A stretch of DNA of 64,000 bases from Candidatus Heimdallarchaeota archaeon (GTDB taxonomy: Archaea; Asgardarchaeota; Heimdallarchaeia; Heimdallarchaeales; Kariarchaeaceae). Below, piece after piece: positions 1-9,224 of the stretch. Location of the stretch: positions 1 through 64,000 of the forward strand of contig JADCLS010000022.1 in assembly GCA_026702845.1 (NCBI GenBank). Reading direction: 5' to 3'. Below the pieces are notes generated by a model. The model was not told the DNA's origin, ran no database searches, and worked only from the letters and a program-made list of their open reading frames with translations. Position numbers and translations under genes: made by a program. Numbering within the stretch: position 1 is the first letter of the stretch; the number at the start of each line of letters is the position of its first letter.

Positions 1-179
1 TTATTTGGATACATCCAAGTAAAATCAAGACCATTCTCATTAAAACTTGTTAGCATATCACCAAAAAATGTGGTTGTGAGGATATTTATAGCCATATATC
101 CAGCCATTCCTATGGCAAAAGCAATTGACATGAACCCAAGAAATACAATACTTCCACCTCTTCTTGTAAAAATAGCCAT
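1..179 (-). CDS. Small membrane protein, N-terminal part (runs off left edge)
   Basis: The reading frame starts at an ATG at 179 and is open to the window edge, giving 59 residues. It begins MAIFTRRGGS, followed by a hydrophobic stretch (about residues 11-35) that fits one membrane helix. I do not recognise a named family. A decayed copy of the same gene lies at 3450-3748 directly upstream of a wrecked DUF58 gene, so by analogy this copy probably precedes an intact DUF58 gene just outside the window. The shared residues include TRRGGSI, AGYMAINIL and a final MYP. The function is unknown; a link to the MoxR/DUF58/transglutaminase cell-surface module is inference. Confidence 0.6.
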   Translation of the reverse strand, partial: MAIFTRRGGSIVFLGFMSIAFAIGMAGYMAINILTTTFFGDMLTSFNENGLDFTWMYPN

Positions 180-387
180 AAATTATACACCAAATTCTAT
201 ATTCAAACAAATTCATCATCTTAAATAAGAATATCTCAGAAAAAATATTATATTATCAAATTACAGCTGAATATCTTAGTTTACCCTTTGTAATAATTGT
301 CGTTTAATTTTTTACTCGAAAATACCTGTGATATTTGAGGTTGCATAAGCAATAATCTCTGATTAAAATAAAATTCCAAATATTGAA

Positions 388-1368
388 TTATTCAATTATC
401 ACTTTGATAATATTCTTGGTGATTATTGATTCCTTTATTGCTTCTGCTAATTGTAAAGCTTTCAATCCATTTTCAACTGTTACTAATGGTTTTTCAATTC
501 CCTTAGCTATATTAATTAAATTGATAATTTCCTCTTGTAAAGGTTCACCATATACTTTTATAGAAGATCCTGGTCCATGAGGTACTTTTACCAAATCATT
601 TTCTCCTATTACTTCACTTAATCCTCTGATTTCAATAGTCTGAGCAACTAGATCAACCTTAATTGTTGCTTTTTCTAGTTCAACGGTTATAGTACGCCTC
701 CTTCCGGAATATTCTCTGGAAAAATGCAAATTGGCTTGAATTGTTTCACTGCGTAATATTGCTAAAACTGAATTCATTTTATTGTTTAACAGTTGGCTGA
801 CTGCATATACAGACAAATTTCCATTCATTAATCTGAGAATGATATCTAAATCATGAATTCCGACATCCTCAACCACACCTGATAATGATTCTAATCTTGA
901 AATTTGTACTGCAGCTTTTCTTTGCACAGAGATGGTTCGAATCTGTCCATACTCACCAGATTGAATGATCTCCATAAATTTTTTCACTACTGGATTGTAA
1001 ACTTCAATATGACCAACGATACATTTTTCTTTTATTGATTCCCAGATTGCTTTATTATCCTCATATTCCTCTAAATTAGCTACAAATGGTTTTTCAACCA
1101 ATATACTCTTAATATTTGGAATTTTAGCCATAACTTCATTTGTAATTTGTTGATGTAATGGAGTGGGTACTGCAATAATAATACACTCAATGTTATTTTC
1201 CTTTATCGCTTCATCAAGATTATCATATATCGGTATTTCGTAGGATTCAAAAGCAATTTTTCTCATCTCATCAGAATTTTCGATTATCCCCCCCAAAGCA
1301 TTCATTTTGTGCAATACTCTTGCATGAATTCTTCCCATGAAGCCAAAACCAATGACATAAACCTTCAT
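388..1368 (-). CDS. Gfo/Idh/MocA-family sugar-nucleotide dehydrogenase
   Basis: This is an NAD(P)-dependent oxidoreductase of 326 aa, a usual length for the family. The N-terminal Rossmann fold has the motif GFGFMGRIHARVL (residues 7-19), then the VEKPF motif (about 91-95) that carries the family's conserved lysine. A histidine/aspartate pair occurs in VEDVGIHDLD. The VGHIEVYNPV stretch resembles archaeal and bacterial UDP-GlcNAc 3-dehydrogenases (WlbA/GnnA-like), so oxidation of a UDP-amino sugar is the best guess for substrate. It lies 81 bp downstream of a nucleotidyltransferase gene on the same strand, probably co-transcribed. Family assignment is firm; substrate is inferred. Confidence 0.85.
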   Translation of the reverse strand: MKVYVIGFGFMGRIHARVLHKMNALGGIIENSDEMRKIAFESYEIPIYDNLDEAIKENNIECIIIAVPTPLHQQITNEVMAKIPNIKSILVEKPFVANLEEYEDNKAIWESIKEKCIVGHIEVYNPVVKKFMEIIQSGEYGQIRTISVQRKAAVQISRLESLSGVVEDVGIHDLDIILRLMNGNLSVYAVSQLLNNKMNSVLAILRSETIQANLHFSREYSGRRRTITVELEKATIKVDLVAQTIEIRGLSEVIGENDLVKVPHGPGSSIKVYGEPLQEEIINLINIAKGIEKPLVTVENGLKALQLAEAIKESIITKNIIKVIIE

Positions 1369-1449
1369 AGTTGATAATTAATCAATTATTACTTTAAGGT
1401 TAGGAATTATATCAATTACTGAATATAAAGAATACAATAAACACGTTAA

Positions 1450-2154
1450 TTATTCTATTCCTTTCCATTCATTATTTGCATTTTTCAACTCTTTAGGTGT
1501 ATCAATTGCATCCCAGTAATAACCTTCAGGTGCATGATAGGCACCAAATTTACCAGCTTCAGCTAGATCTACAAAAATAGTTTCTTCCATCTGTCCTCTT
1601 TCAGGAAATCTTGACAATATCTGCGACCTGACAATATCAATTCCTGAATGAATGTATAGGGGAAGAGTAGGCTTCTCAACAAATTTTGTAATTAAATTGT
1701 TCTTCGATTCTACAACTCCAAATCTTGATTTAAGATTAACAAGTAACATAGTAGCTTCTGTAGATAATCGTAAATGTAAATCAATCATTGGTTTCAAAGG
1801 AATATCACATAGTATATCCCCATTTATGATAAAACAATCATCCGTTTCAACAAATCTACTTGCTAATCTAACAGCTCCTCCTGATCCTAATTTCTCTATT
1901 TCTTTACTATATACTAACTTGATTTTCTTTCCATAAAACTCAACTTCATTTCCAAATTCTTCTTCAATTTTCTCAGCTAAATGACCGGTAGCTAAAATCA
2001 TTTTCTCCACTCCATTCTTTGCCAACCATTTCATAATCCAATAAATTATCGGTTTATTTTGTACCTGGGCTAGTGCTTTAGGGAATTGGTTCATGGTTGT
2101 GCCTTGAAGTCTTGATCCCACTCCTCCTGCAAGAATAATTGCTTCTTCTATCAT
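1450..2154 (-). CDS. Sugar-1-phosphate nucleotidyltransferase (HddC/RmlA-like)
   Basis: A 234-aa NTP_transferase protein expected to make an NDP-sugar from a sugar 1-phosphate and an NTP. It starts with the nucleotide-binding motif ILAGGVGSRL (residues 7-16), then FPKAL with the conserved lysine and an NGD metal-binding motif (about 117-119). The short single-domain form, without a left-handed beta-helix, resembles heptose- or mannose-1-phosphate guanylyltransferases. It could supply GDP-mannose to the gmd/fcl pair at 26-28 kb, but that is only suggested by the shared locus. It is followed by the Gfo/Idh gene on the same strand. Confidence 0.8.
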   Translation of the reverse strand: MIEEAIILAGGVGSRLQGTTMNQFPKALAQVQNKPIIYWIMKWLAKNGVEKMILATGHLAEKIEEEFGNEVEFYGKKIKLVYSKEIEKLGSGGAVRLASRFVETDDCFIINGDILCDIPLKPMIDLHLRLSTEATMLLVNLKSRFGVVESKNNLITKFVEKPTLPLYIHSGIDIVRSQILSRFPERGQMEETIFVDLAEAGKFGAYHAPEGYYWDAIDTPKELKNANNEWKGIE

Positions 2155-2216
2155 CTATTGATCGATTTTTAATTCCATTTAGAAAATTTTTCATATGTAA
2201 ATTGAGCTTTGTAATT

Positions 2217-3449
2217 CTATGTACCAGAGCTTGCTTTCAGTCTTTGGAATTCTACCATCACATCTGCCAATATATCATCAGGGCCCATACTTATTGCCGC
2301 AGCCTCAAAATTTTTAAGTAATTTGAAATGATCCTTACGTTTTGTAACAAGTCCCTCTTGTATTGCTCCACCAATAATACGGTCTGTTGCAGACATTTCG
2401 TAGCTTTTAGTCTCAAAGAAAGGGGGTCAATGGAGAGATCACAAGCAAATGGTGTTTATGAGACTTTAAAATTTTCATTCCCTCTAAAAAAATCATCAGG
2501 ATCTCCCTCAAGATCTGAGAGAATTATTATGTAACTTGCCTTACCAACCTTGGAACCATATGATTTGCATTTTCAGACCAATTAATGCTTCCTTGTGCCT
2601 TAACATTGGTTAATTCCTCTAAAAATAGATAACAAAAAAGTTTTGGATCCTGTTGGTTCCATCCATGTATAAATATCATTGCTTACTTCTGCTAATCTCA
2701 CAGTGCCCTTGTTCTCCGTGGCAAGATGAGCCATCATCACACAAGATCATACTAAGAATTCCAGTTTAGTGTTTCTAGGAATACCGCCATCCATGTTTGC
2801 GGATGAATCTAATGAAAAAAGTACTCTGAAATTTTGTTCTGATTCAAATTCTCTTACAAGTAATCTTTCACCACCAGATTTTGCAACTGAAGCCCAATGA
2901 ACATATATGAGAGGATCACCAGGTTGATACTCTCGGATTCCAAAGAAATCTGTAAACATTACTTTTATCTTAGTTTTATGCAATCCAAATAATTTACCAA
3001 ATTGACGTTTATTATCTAGCATCTCGAGTTTCTTGATATACTTATAAGGCGTGTACACAAGCATGTCTGACATTTCTGCTAACACAGCTTCATCTGAGAA
3101 GAAGCCCTTTATCATGCAATATAATCTTGGTTGGTCCTATTAAAAAACGTCCTCTTATAGGTATTCGATCAATATAACTGTAACTGATAGTTTGCTTAGG
3201 CCCCAATTGAGTGGTAAGGAAATTTTCACCAAGCACCAATTCAAAAATCTCTGGATAGTCGTCATAGATCTCAATTACAGGTATAGGATTTATTGATTAA
3301 TTTTTTTATTTTCACCTCTATTAAGAGATAATTACCTGCAAAGGCTTGAAACTTACCTAACACACGTTAATAGCAACAGAATCAGGACTGCTCCAGCAGC
3401 AAAAGCCGGATATGCTGAACCAACTGAGAAGATGAGAATCGTACTAATA
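2217..3449 (-). pseudogene. Decayed DUF58 (vWA-like) membrane protein gene
   Basis: Successive minus-strand frames give consecutive pieces of a DUF58 protein, interrupted by at least six frameshifts or stops. In order: a hydrophobic helix ending LILLLLTCVR (about 3450-3355); AFAGNYLLIEVKIKKL (about 3340-3300); VIEIYDDYPEIFELVLGE and RGRFLIGPTKIILHD (about 3285-3120). The longest piece (2747-3115) has the DUF58 signature GIREYQPGDPL...HWAS and the vWA-like SLDSSANMDGG. Then come LAHLATENKGTVRLAEVSND, IIILSDLEGDPDDFF and a C-terminal tail ending at a TAG at 2217. DUF58 proteins normally partner MoxR ATPases and transglutaminase/DUF4129 proteins. The order of fragments matches the family end to end, so this is a dead gene and not a chance set of small ORFs. 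Confidence 0.85.
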
Positions 3450-3748
3450 TCATGAAATAAAAAAATCATCAGTAATAATCGCCAAAGTATTAAAAATAGC
3501 AGAAAATAGAAATTCCATTAGTGTCATCAGGAGAATTTGACCAAGAGCAGTAGCACCCAAATTCGAATTTGGAGGATACATTCCAGAAAAATCCATCCCA
3601 CTTCCCTCGGTAAATGTATTTAACATATCTCTAAAAAATGTTGAAGTTAAGATATTAATTGCCATATACCCAGCGAGACCATTGCCAAGGCTATTCACAT
3701 AAAACCAAGCAAATCAATGCTTCCACCTCTTCTAGTAAATATTGCGAT
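3450..3748 (-). pseudogene. Decayed copy of the small membrane protein at 1-179
   Basis: The sequence encodes the same protein as positions 1-179, with three lesions. The start codon position reads ATC instead of ATG (3748-3746), the codon after GFM is TGA, and a one-base loss shifts the frame before LAGYMAINIL. Downstream the frame stays open for about 80 codons to a stop at 3450 and encodes a second hydrophobic stretch (LGQILLMTLMEFLFSAIFNT). A possible SD-like GGAG survives just upstream of the lost start codon. It is directly upstream of the decayed DUF58 gene, so the two probably died together. Confidence 0.8.
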
Positions 3749-4068
3749 ATGATATTCTCCTAATTCTATATTCAATCTTCTATCACAATTAAAAATATCC
3801 TCAACAATTCACGAATCTGAATTATTTTTATTACTAGTTTTGAGTATTGCTGAGATAGAGAAATTTTGGACAAATATTCGTACTGAATAAATCTCTTTTA
3901 TATCTAGAGTCAAGATAATCAATAATAGCAAAACTCTACATTCAATAACCGTTTAATTTTCAGTATTATTCTTGTGGAATATATATTTCGAAAATTGTGT
4001 TTATAGCTTAATATACTTTCATTTTAATAAATAGAGATTTAAATAATCTTCATCAAGAAGCAAAATAT
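3749..4068. other. Intergenic region between a decayed gene and a permease pair
   Basis: 320 bp of very AT-rich sequence without a coding frame. The part next to 3749 shares a short stretch (AATTCTATATTCAA) with the sequence upstream of the gene at 1-179, as expected for the 5' flank of a duplicated gene. The right end holds a TATA-like box for the permease gene starting at 4069. I see no RNA gene or repeat array. Confidence 0.5.
4039..4048 (+). promoter_or_regulatory. TATA-like box upstream of the permease pair
   Basis: TTTAAATAAT lies about 25 bp before the ATG at 4069, the usual archaeal TATA to start-site distance. The transcript is therefore probably leaderless or nearly so; there is no good Shine-Dalgarno sequence before the ATG. 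Confidence 0.45.
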
Positions 4069-5166
4069 ATGATGACCAAATTAATTGTTCTGTATTTCTT
4101 TTTCAATAGGAAACGGACTTATCGAGCAATAATCATTTTGGCCATAGGACTGACAATTATCTTAGCTACAAACATGTTAATTGCAGGATTTATTTCAGAA
4201 GTACAATATTTTACGAATTCATATAACCGAGAGAATGTAGAATTTGAAATTGTCAATTCTGAATATGAATTTAATGATATTCCTCATTCTACCCTCAATG
4301 AAATTGAGAGAATATTAGAGGATTCAGATGATGTAATTTATCATTATTCAGGACTTGCTCTCACCACCAAATTGTACATGGAGTTTTCTGAGGCTAATTA
4401 CAGGTTGGATATCATAGATATCGATCAATTATCCGAATTGGGAATTCTTTTATTACCAACTAATATAATATTTGATATTCCATATGTTAATAATAATCTA
4501 GGATTAATTTCAGTGGATTCTGAGAATTATTTCACCATTGATCTCGATAATACCAATATATCATTTTCAGATCCTATTGAGTTTCATTCTTCGTATCCAT
4601 TTGATTTTGTAATTGATGTGAAATCTGATTTTATCCCTTCTGAATTGATTGAAAGAACAAATTATTTCAAGTTCAAGTTAAGTGATGATGCTGATTCAGA
4701 TGCTATATTCAATAAACTGAAAGATGTACCTTCAATTGAAATAAGGATGAATGAGAATGATGTATTATATCTACAACAAGTAGCGATTCAGATTAGTTAT
4801 ATATTGAATATATTTCAGGTTTCCCTCTCAATAATCTTATCAATATCGATATCTTATGTAATTCTTTCAGTTGTCTATGATTCAGAGAGAGATTTGCATA
4901 TAATGAAATCAATTGGACTGCATAATCGTTCCCTAATGATATTAATATTTGGACAGACCTTATTGATAGGCTTATTTGCCTTTATTTGGTCTATTTCTAT
5001 TAGCTTAGTTATGGTATATCTTGTAATCTCGTTAATGGCTAGTACATCACTTTTTCCATATTTTGTTATAGAGCTTTTACCTAGCTTCTTGATTTCGACT
5101 TTTTTACAGTCATCAATTGTATCAATCCTAGCTAGTATCTATCCCACAATAAAGGTGATAAAATGA
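4069..5166 (+). CDS. FtsX-type ABC transporter permease, short subunit
   Basis: A 365-aa membrane protein with permease layout: one N-terminal helix (about residues 18-40), an extracellular MacB-like region (about 41-235), then three C-terminal helices (about 240-265, 290-315, 325-350) typical of the FtsX domain. The loop SERDLHIMKSIGLHNRSL after the first C-terminal helix matches the cytoplasmic coupling segment (E-hexamer..K.iG) of FtsX permeases. Its stop overlaps the next gene's ATG by four bases (ATGA at 5163), so the two are co-translated and probably form a heterodimer. No ABC ATPase gene lies in the window. Substrate unknown. Confidence 0.75.
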   Translation: MMTKLIVLYFFFNRKRTYRAIIILAIGLTIILATNMLIAGFISEVQYFTNSYNRENVEFEIVNSEYEFNDIPHSTLNEIERILEDSDDVIYHYSGLALTTKLYMEFSEANYRLDIIDIDQLSELGILLLPTNIIFDIPYVNNNLGLISVDSENYFTIDLDNTNISFSDPIEFHSSYPFDFVIDVKSDFIPSELIERTNYFKFKLSDDADSDAIFNKLKDVPSIEIRMNENDVLYLQQVAIQISYILNIFQVSLSIILSISISYVILSVVYDSERDLHIMKSIGLHNRSLMILIFGQTLLIGLFAFIWSISISLVMVYLVISLMASTSLFPYFVIELLPSFLISTFLQSSIVSILASIYPTIKVIK

Positions 5167-8100
5167 TTATTCTACCTCCTTCTATCATTGAGAAGAAGAG
5201 AATTTTCATACTCTCTCTGACACTAATTTTCTGTAGTTCAATCTTGATGACATCTTCCTCAATACTATTTGCCTTGCAATCTGTAAATGACAATGTATTT
5301 ACCAATCTAGAAGGCGATGAATACATTGTCCTCCATGATGAAACCGCGAAAACCCCCTTTACATCTTCTATTCCATCATCACTAAGGGAAATACTGAAAC
5401 AAATAGATGGGGTAATAAATCAGAGCGCTGAAATCATTCAACCGATTCTTCTTAATTCTTTACCTTCAACTATAAGGGGTGTCTATTGGGATGATTTTAC
5501 TTCTTTATATGATGTTGAAATTATAAAAGGTCAGAATTTTTCAATTAATGATAAGTCCCTAGTTATGGTGGGTCAACATTTGGCTGATAGAACAGGATTA
5601 AAGCCAGGAGATCTTATCAAATTGAAATCTACAACTAATAATATCGATACAATAGGGTTGGTATCAGGGATTTTTGAGTCTTCCAACCCCAAACATAATG
5701 ATGAGATCATCGCTCCTATCATTTTAGCTGAGGACATTTCAATCAGTAAAAACTCATTCACTCATATTGTGGTTAAAATCGATACCCAAATATTGAGTAA
5801 GGAAAAAATATTCCAATTAATTGATGAGCTGTATGAAGTAAATTTTACCCCATGGGTTAATAATGGCACAAAAAGTGATATCTACTGGAATTTGATAATT
5901 TATAATTATGAGGGCGTGCTTATTCATAATAGATTCCATGTAGGTACAAAATCTTTGTTTTTACCTTTTGGTCAGTATACAGTAGTTGGTGAATATGATG
6001 GATCAAAATCAAATCAAATTGAAATAACTATAAGGAATAATCTCTCTGTTAATATTCAAATTGGGTATATTCAATATGAGGTAAGCTTTGAAGTAAAAAA
6101 TAATCAATCCGCATTGAATAATATTTTCTATCAATTTTACAACGCAAATGAGGAATTGATTGATTGGGGTTTCCTTGACCAAACCGGAGCAATCACCTAT
6201 ATCTTTAACGTTGGATGGTACAAGTTAATTTTCTGGGATGATGTATCAAAATATTCTGAGGATATTGAAATTATTGGTCATAGGCATTATCATATCGATT
6301 TATCTAATAGTATAGATATAATAGATAATTATGATATTCTGAATAGTTCGACATTGGTTGAGAATATCGGAATAATAACTTATGCGACCAACCTCAATAA
6401 CTCTCAAGTATATATCGATGGAGATGAAATGTATACATTCTTAAATAAAATCCCATATAATCTTGCGAATGGTGCTCATTTACTTACGATTATTACTAAT
6501 GGGATCTCAAGAAAAATTACCTTTTATGTTAATTCATCCTTTGTTTATCTTAACAGCTTGAGTTTTTCAAATAATTCAAGAATAATTAGAGGTGATACAT
6601 TATTAGTTGATTTTCATCATTTTTCACATCAATATACAATAAATGTCTATTTTAATAATATAACTACGGATTTTGAAATTAAGAATGATACTCTTTTCAT
6701 CTCAACATCCAGTACAATTTATGGGTCCGTAATTCTTAGAATTGAAGCTTCATTAATCGCAGGAAAAATGATTTACAAGCAATTTGTAATACATTTAGTT
6801 GAAGGACCTTCTTCCATTGCTGGGTTATTACCTAATAATTCAGAAGAAGTTTCAATGTCAAAATCTGGATACTTGGAATATTGGTGGGCAAATGATAATT
6901 TAGAAATTTACGTAAATGGAACAATGGTGCAGTACAATAGGACTCATATTAGTATTTCAGACAGCATGCTTTCCATGGGTAGGTTCACAATAAATATCAT
7001 TTCAAATACTTCACAATACAATAATTTCAATATCTCAATAAATCCAGTTAACAATTTTTCAGAAATAATCTCCTTAAGCATGAATAACCAATCTTATACC
7101 CTTGCATCAGATATAATCCTCGATACTAACTTCACATTGAGTTATAATATAAATGAATTTGAAATATCGGCAAGATATGGTGATACTTTGATTGAGATAC
7201 AACCTCAAAGGGTGATATACCATAACATAAATGGTTTTGGAATAAGTGAGTTTATAATCTATTCAAAATTAGTTCATGCCACACAACATGAGCAGATACA
7301 AACCTCTAGTAATATATCGATGCAAATCCCTTTAATTGATATTCTGTATTTCAATCTAATTAAAGATGGAAGAATTCACAACAATTCAATAAATGGCCAG
7401 TATAACTGGAATATTATTGAAAATGAAGAGTATTCAATCTCCAATACTTTTATTCAATTATCTCCTGGTAACTGGTCAATCTTTATTTCAAATAAAACTA
7501 ATAATAATAATAATATCACATTGAATATTTTGGTTCCAGAGTGGAGATCATCGATATTAGCGAATGAGTCGATGATAACGTATTTAGGGAATACTGCGGA
7601 TTATAATGGTTCATTCTCTCTTATACCGTTAGGGTTGTATAACATATCAGGGTTGTTTTATTATAATGGATTCAGTTACGTTGTTTCTGACAATTATGAG
7701 GGATACATACAAGAAATTGATGAAATATTGACAAACAAAAGAATTTATTATACGGATGCGATTTATTTTAATTTCATTCCTACAATATTCAACCCTCAAA
7801 TACAAATCACAATCAATGATGAAGATATTTCTCTTGGAAATTATCTTAATGGAGAAATCATTGTACTGAATTCATCCTCAATAGAAGAAATAACCGTGAC
7901 AGTGAAATTTCTGGATATGTCCAAGAAAGTAAAATCAAAAATCTTTAGCATATTCATAAACTACCATCTCTCGAATTTTAGTATCGAATTTCTCAATAGT
8001 GATATTTTACTCCCTAATCTAAAAGATTTATTTGATGGACCACTTAATCAAATTGGAGCCTTTATGAATTTTACATTATCAATGGAAGGTTCATATTGGT

Positions 8101-9221
8101 TAGAGAAAGTAATGATTCCACTTGAGAATATCTACCAAAACAGATCAGTTACTGTTTTGAATATGTTTCCAGGTAAGATTAGGATCATTATTTCTATTTT
8201 TGGGTCAAAGTTGGTAACGGATCAAATTATTGTTAACGGAACCATGGTATTAGACTTTACAGAGTTTTCAAAGGTCATTCTAGTGGATGATGGGAATATT
8301 GGCAAGGTAATTTCATTTACTGGTTTCTTGAGTATAAAGAATATTAAAACAAATGAGATAATCTATGACAGAATTATACCAAATGAGAGGGTGCCGATAA
8401 TTTTTGAGGATTATAGGATTCAATTGCATTTAATTGATGACAGTGATACAACTTTGATCCAAGTACATAGTAATGTGCTACTCTTTCGAAAAAACCTTGT
8501 GAATTCAACAGGATTACTTAAAATATTAGGTGTTGATAATAATTTGATACGAAATGTCAGAATGATTCACCAGTACTCGGGATTTAAAATATCGCCAGTA
8601 AGACAAGCTGGAAATTGGATAATCCAGAATTTTCCCTTAGGAAAGAGCAATATTACCTTCAAAATCGGGGTTTCCAGTTTTAATATAGTTTTCACTTTCA
8701 ATCCTAGAATCAATTACCTCTATGAAATATTCATTGAATTTGATGAAACATCCATTGAGGAGTGGATCGGACAGGGGGGTCATCTAATATTAACCGATTC
8801 TGCATCTTTAGATAATTTCATGAATTCCGGGCCACTTGCTTATGTAAAGGTAATAATTTATACCGAAATAGTCATCATTGCTTTTGCACTAATAGTAAAT
8901 GTGATTGGAGTGTACACAGGTCTGATTTCAGAGAGTAAGAGGGAAATTAAAATAGCTAGGTCTGTTGGTTTTACCAAAAATCAAATTGTTCTCGCATTAA
9001 TTAATGACCTTAAGTTATTCCTACCCTTTAGTATATTAATTGGTGGTATCATCTCATATGTTATTAATTGGATTTTTTTGATTTCTAAAAACGTATTCAT
9101 TTTTGGATATTCAATTATCCCATCTTACACCTTGGAAATTTGGATAATAGATTTTGCTTTCATTTATATCTCTACATTTTACTCAGCACTTACTGGATTG
9201 AAATTAGAAGGAATTAAATAA
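5163..9221 (+). CDS. Giant FtsX-type permease with long extracellular insert
   Basis: 1352 aa. An N-terminal helix (about residues 12-38) is followed by a MacB-like periplasmic-core region (about 45-235). The C-terminal 150 residues hold three helices with the FtsX coupling motif SESKREIKIARSVGFTKNQI. Between them is a roughly 950-residue extracellular region rich in Asn, Ser, Ile and beta-strand patterns, with carboxypeptidase-regulatory or Ig-like stretches (for example YTVVGEYDGSKSNQIEI) and many N-X-S/T sequons. Normal permeases of this class are about 400-800 aa. It overlaps the shorter permease by four bases. A mechanical role at the cell surface (anchoring or activating an extracellular partner) is more plausible than small-molecule transport, but that is inference. 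Confidence 0.7.
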   Translation: MIILPPSIIEKKRIFILSLTLIFCSSILMTSSSILFALQSVNDNVFTNLEGDEYIVLHDETAKTPFTSSIPSSLREILKQIDGVINQSAEIIQPILLNSLPSTIRGVYWDDFTSLYDVEIIKGQNFSINDKSLVMVGQHLADRTGLKPGDLIKLKSTTNNIDTIGLVSGIFESSNPKHNDEIIAPIILAEDISISKNSFTHIVVKIDTQILSKEKIFQLIDELYEVNFTPWVNNGTKSDIYWNLIIYNYEGVLIHNRFHVGTKSLFLPFGQYTVVGEYDGSKSNQIEITIRNNLSVNIQIGYIQYEVSFEVKNNQSALNNIFYQFYNANEELIDWGFLDQTGAITYIFNVGWYKLIFWDDVSKYSEDIEIIGHRHYHIDLSNSIDIIDNYDILNSSTLVENIGIITYATNLNNSQVYIDGDEMYTFLNKIPYNLANGAHLLTIITNGISRKITFYVNSSFVYLNSLSFSNNSRIIRGDTLLVDFHHFSHQYTINVYFNNITTDFEIKNDTLFISTSSTIYGSVILRIEASLIAGKMIYKQFVIHLVEGPSSIAGLLPNNSEEVSMSKSGYLEYWWANDNLEIYVNGTMVQYNRTHISISDSMLSMGRFTINIISNTSQYNNFNISINPVNNFSEIISLSMNNQSYTLASDIILDTNFTLSYNINEFEISARYGDTLIEIQPQRVIYHNINGFGISEFIIYSKLVHATQHEQIQTSSNISMQIPLIDILYFNLIKDGRIHNNSINGQYNWNIIENEEYSISNTFIQLSPGNWSIFISNKTNNNNNITLNILVPEWRSSILANESMITYLGNTADYNGSFSLIPLGLYNISGLFYYNGFSYVVSDNYEGYIQEIDEILTNKRIYYTDAIYFNFIPTIFNPQIQITINDEDISLGNYLNGEIIVLNSSSIEEITVTVKFLDMSKKVKSKIFSIFINYHLSNFSIEFLNSDILLPNLKDLFDGPLNQIGAFMNFTLSMEGSYWLEKVMIPLENIYQNRSVTVLNMFPGKIRIIISIFGSKLVTDQIIVNGTMVLDFTEFSKVILVDDGNIGKVISFTGFLSIKNIKTNEIIYDRIIPNERVPIIFEDYRIQLHLIDDSDTTLIQVHSNVLLFRKNLVNSTGLLKILGVDNNLIRNVRMIHQYSGFKISPVRQAGNWIIQNFPLGKSNITFKIGVSSFNIVFTFNPRINYLYEIFIEFDETSIEEWIGQGGHLILTDSASLDNFMNSGPLAYVKVIIYTEIVIIAFALIVNVIGVYTGLISESKREIKIARSVGFTKNQIVLALINDLKLFLPFSILIGGIISYVINWIFLISKNVFIFGYSIIPSYTLEIWIIDFAFIYISTFYSALTGLKLEGIK

Positions 9222-9224
9222 AAA

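Noticed and set aside
383..580. Plus-strand ORF inside the Gfo/Idh gene
   Set aside because: It is the complement frame of the 3' end of a well-supported gene, with no recognisable motif or promoter.
7498..7516. Short AAT repeat in the giant permease
   Set aside because: It encodes a run of Asn in frame within an Asn-rich protein; too short to call a repeat element.
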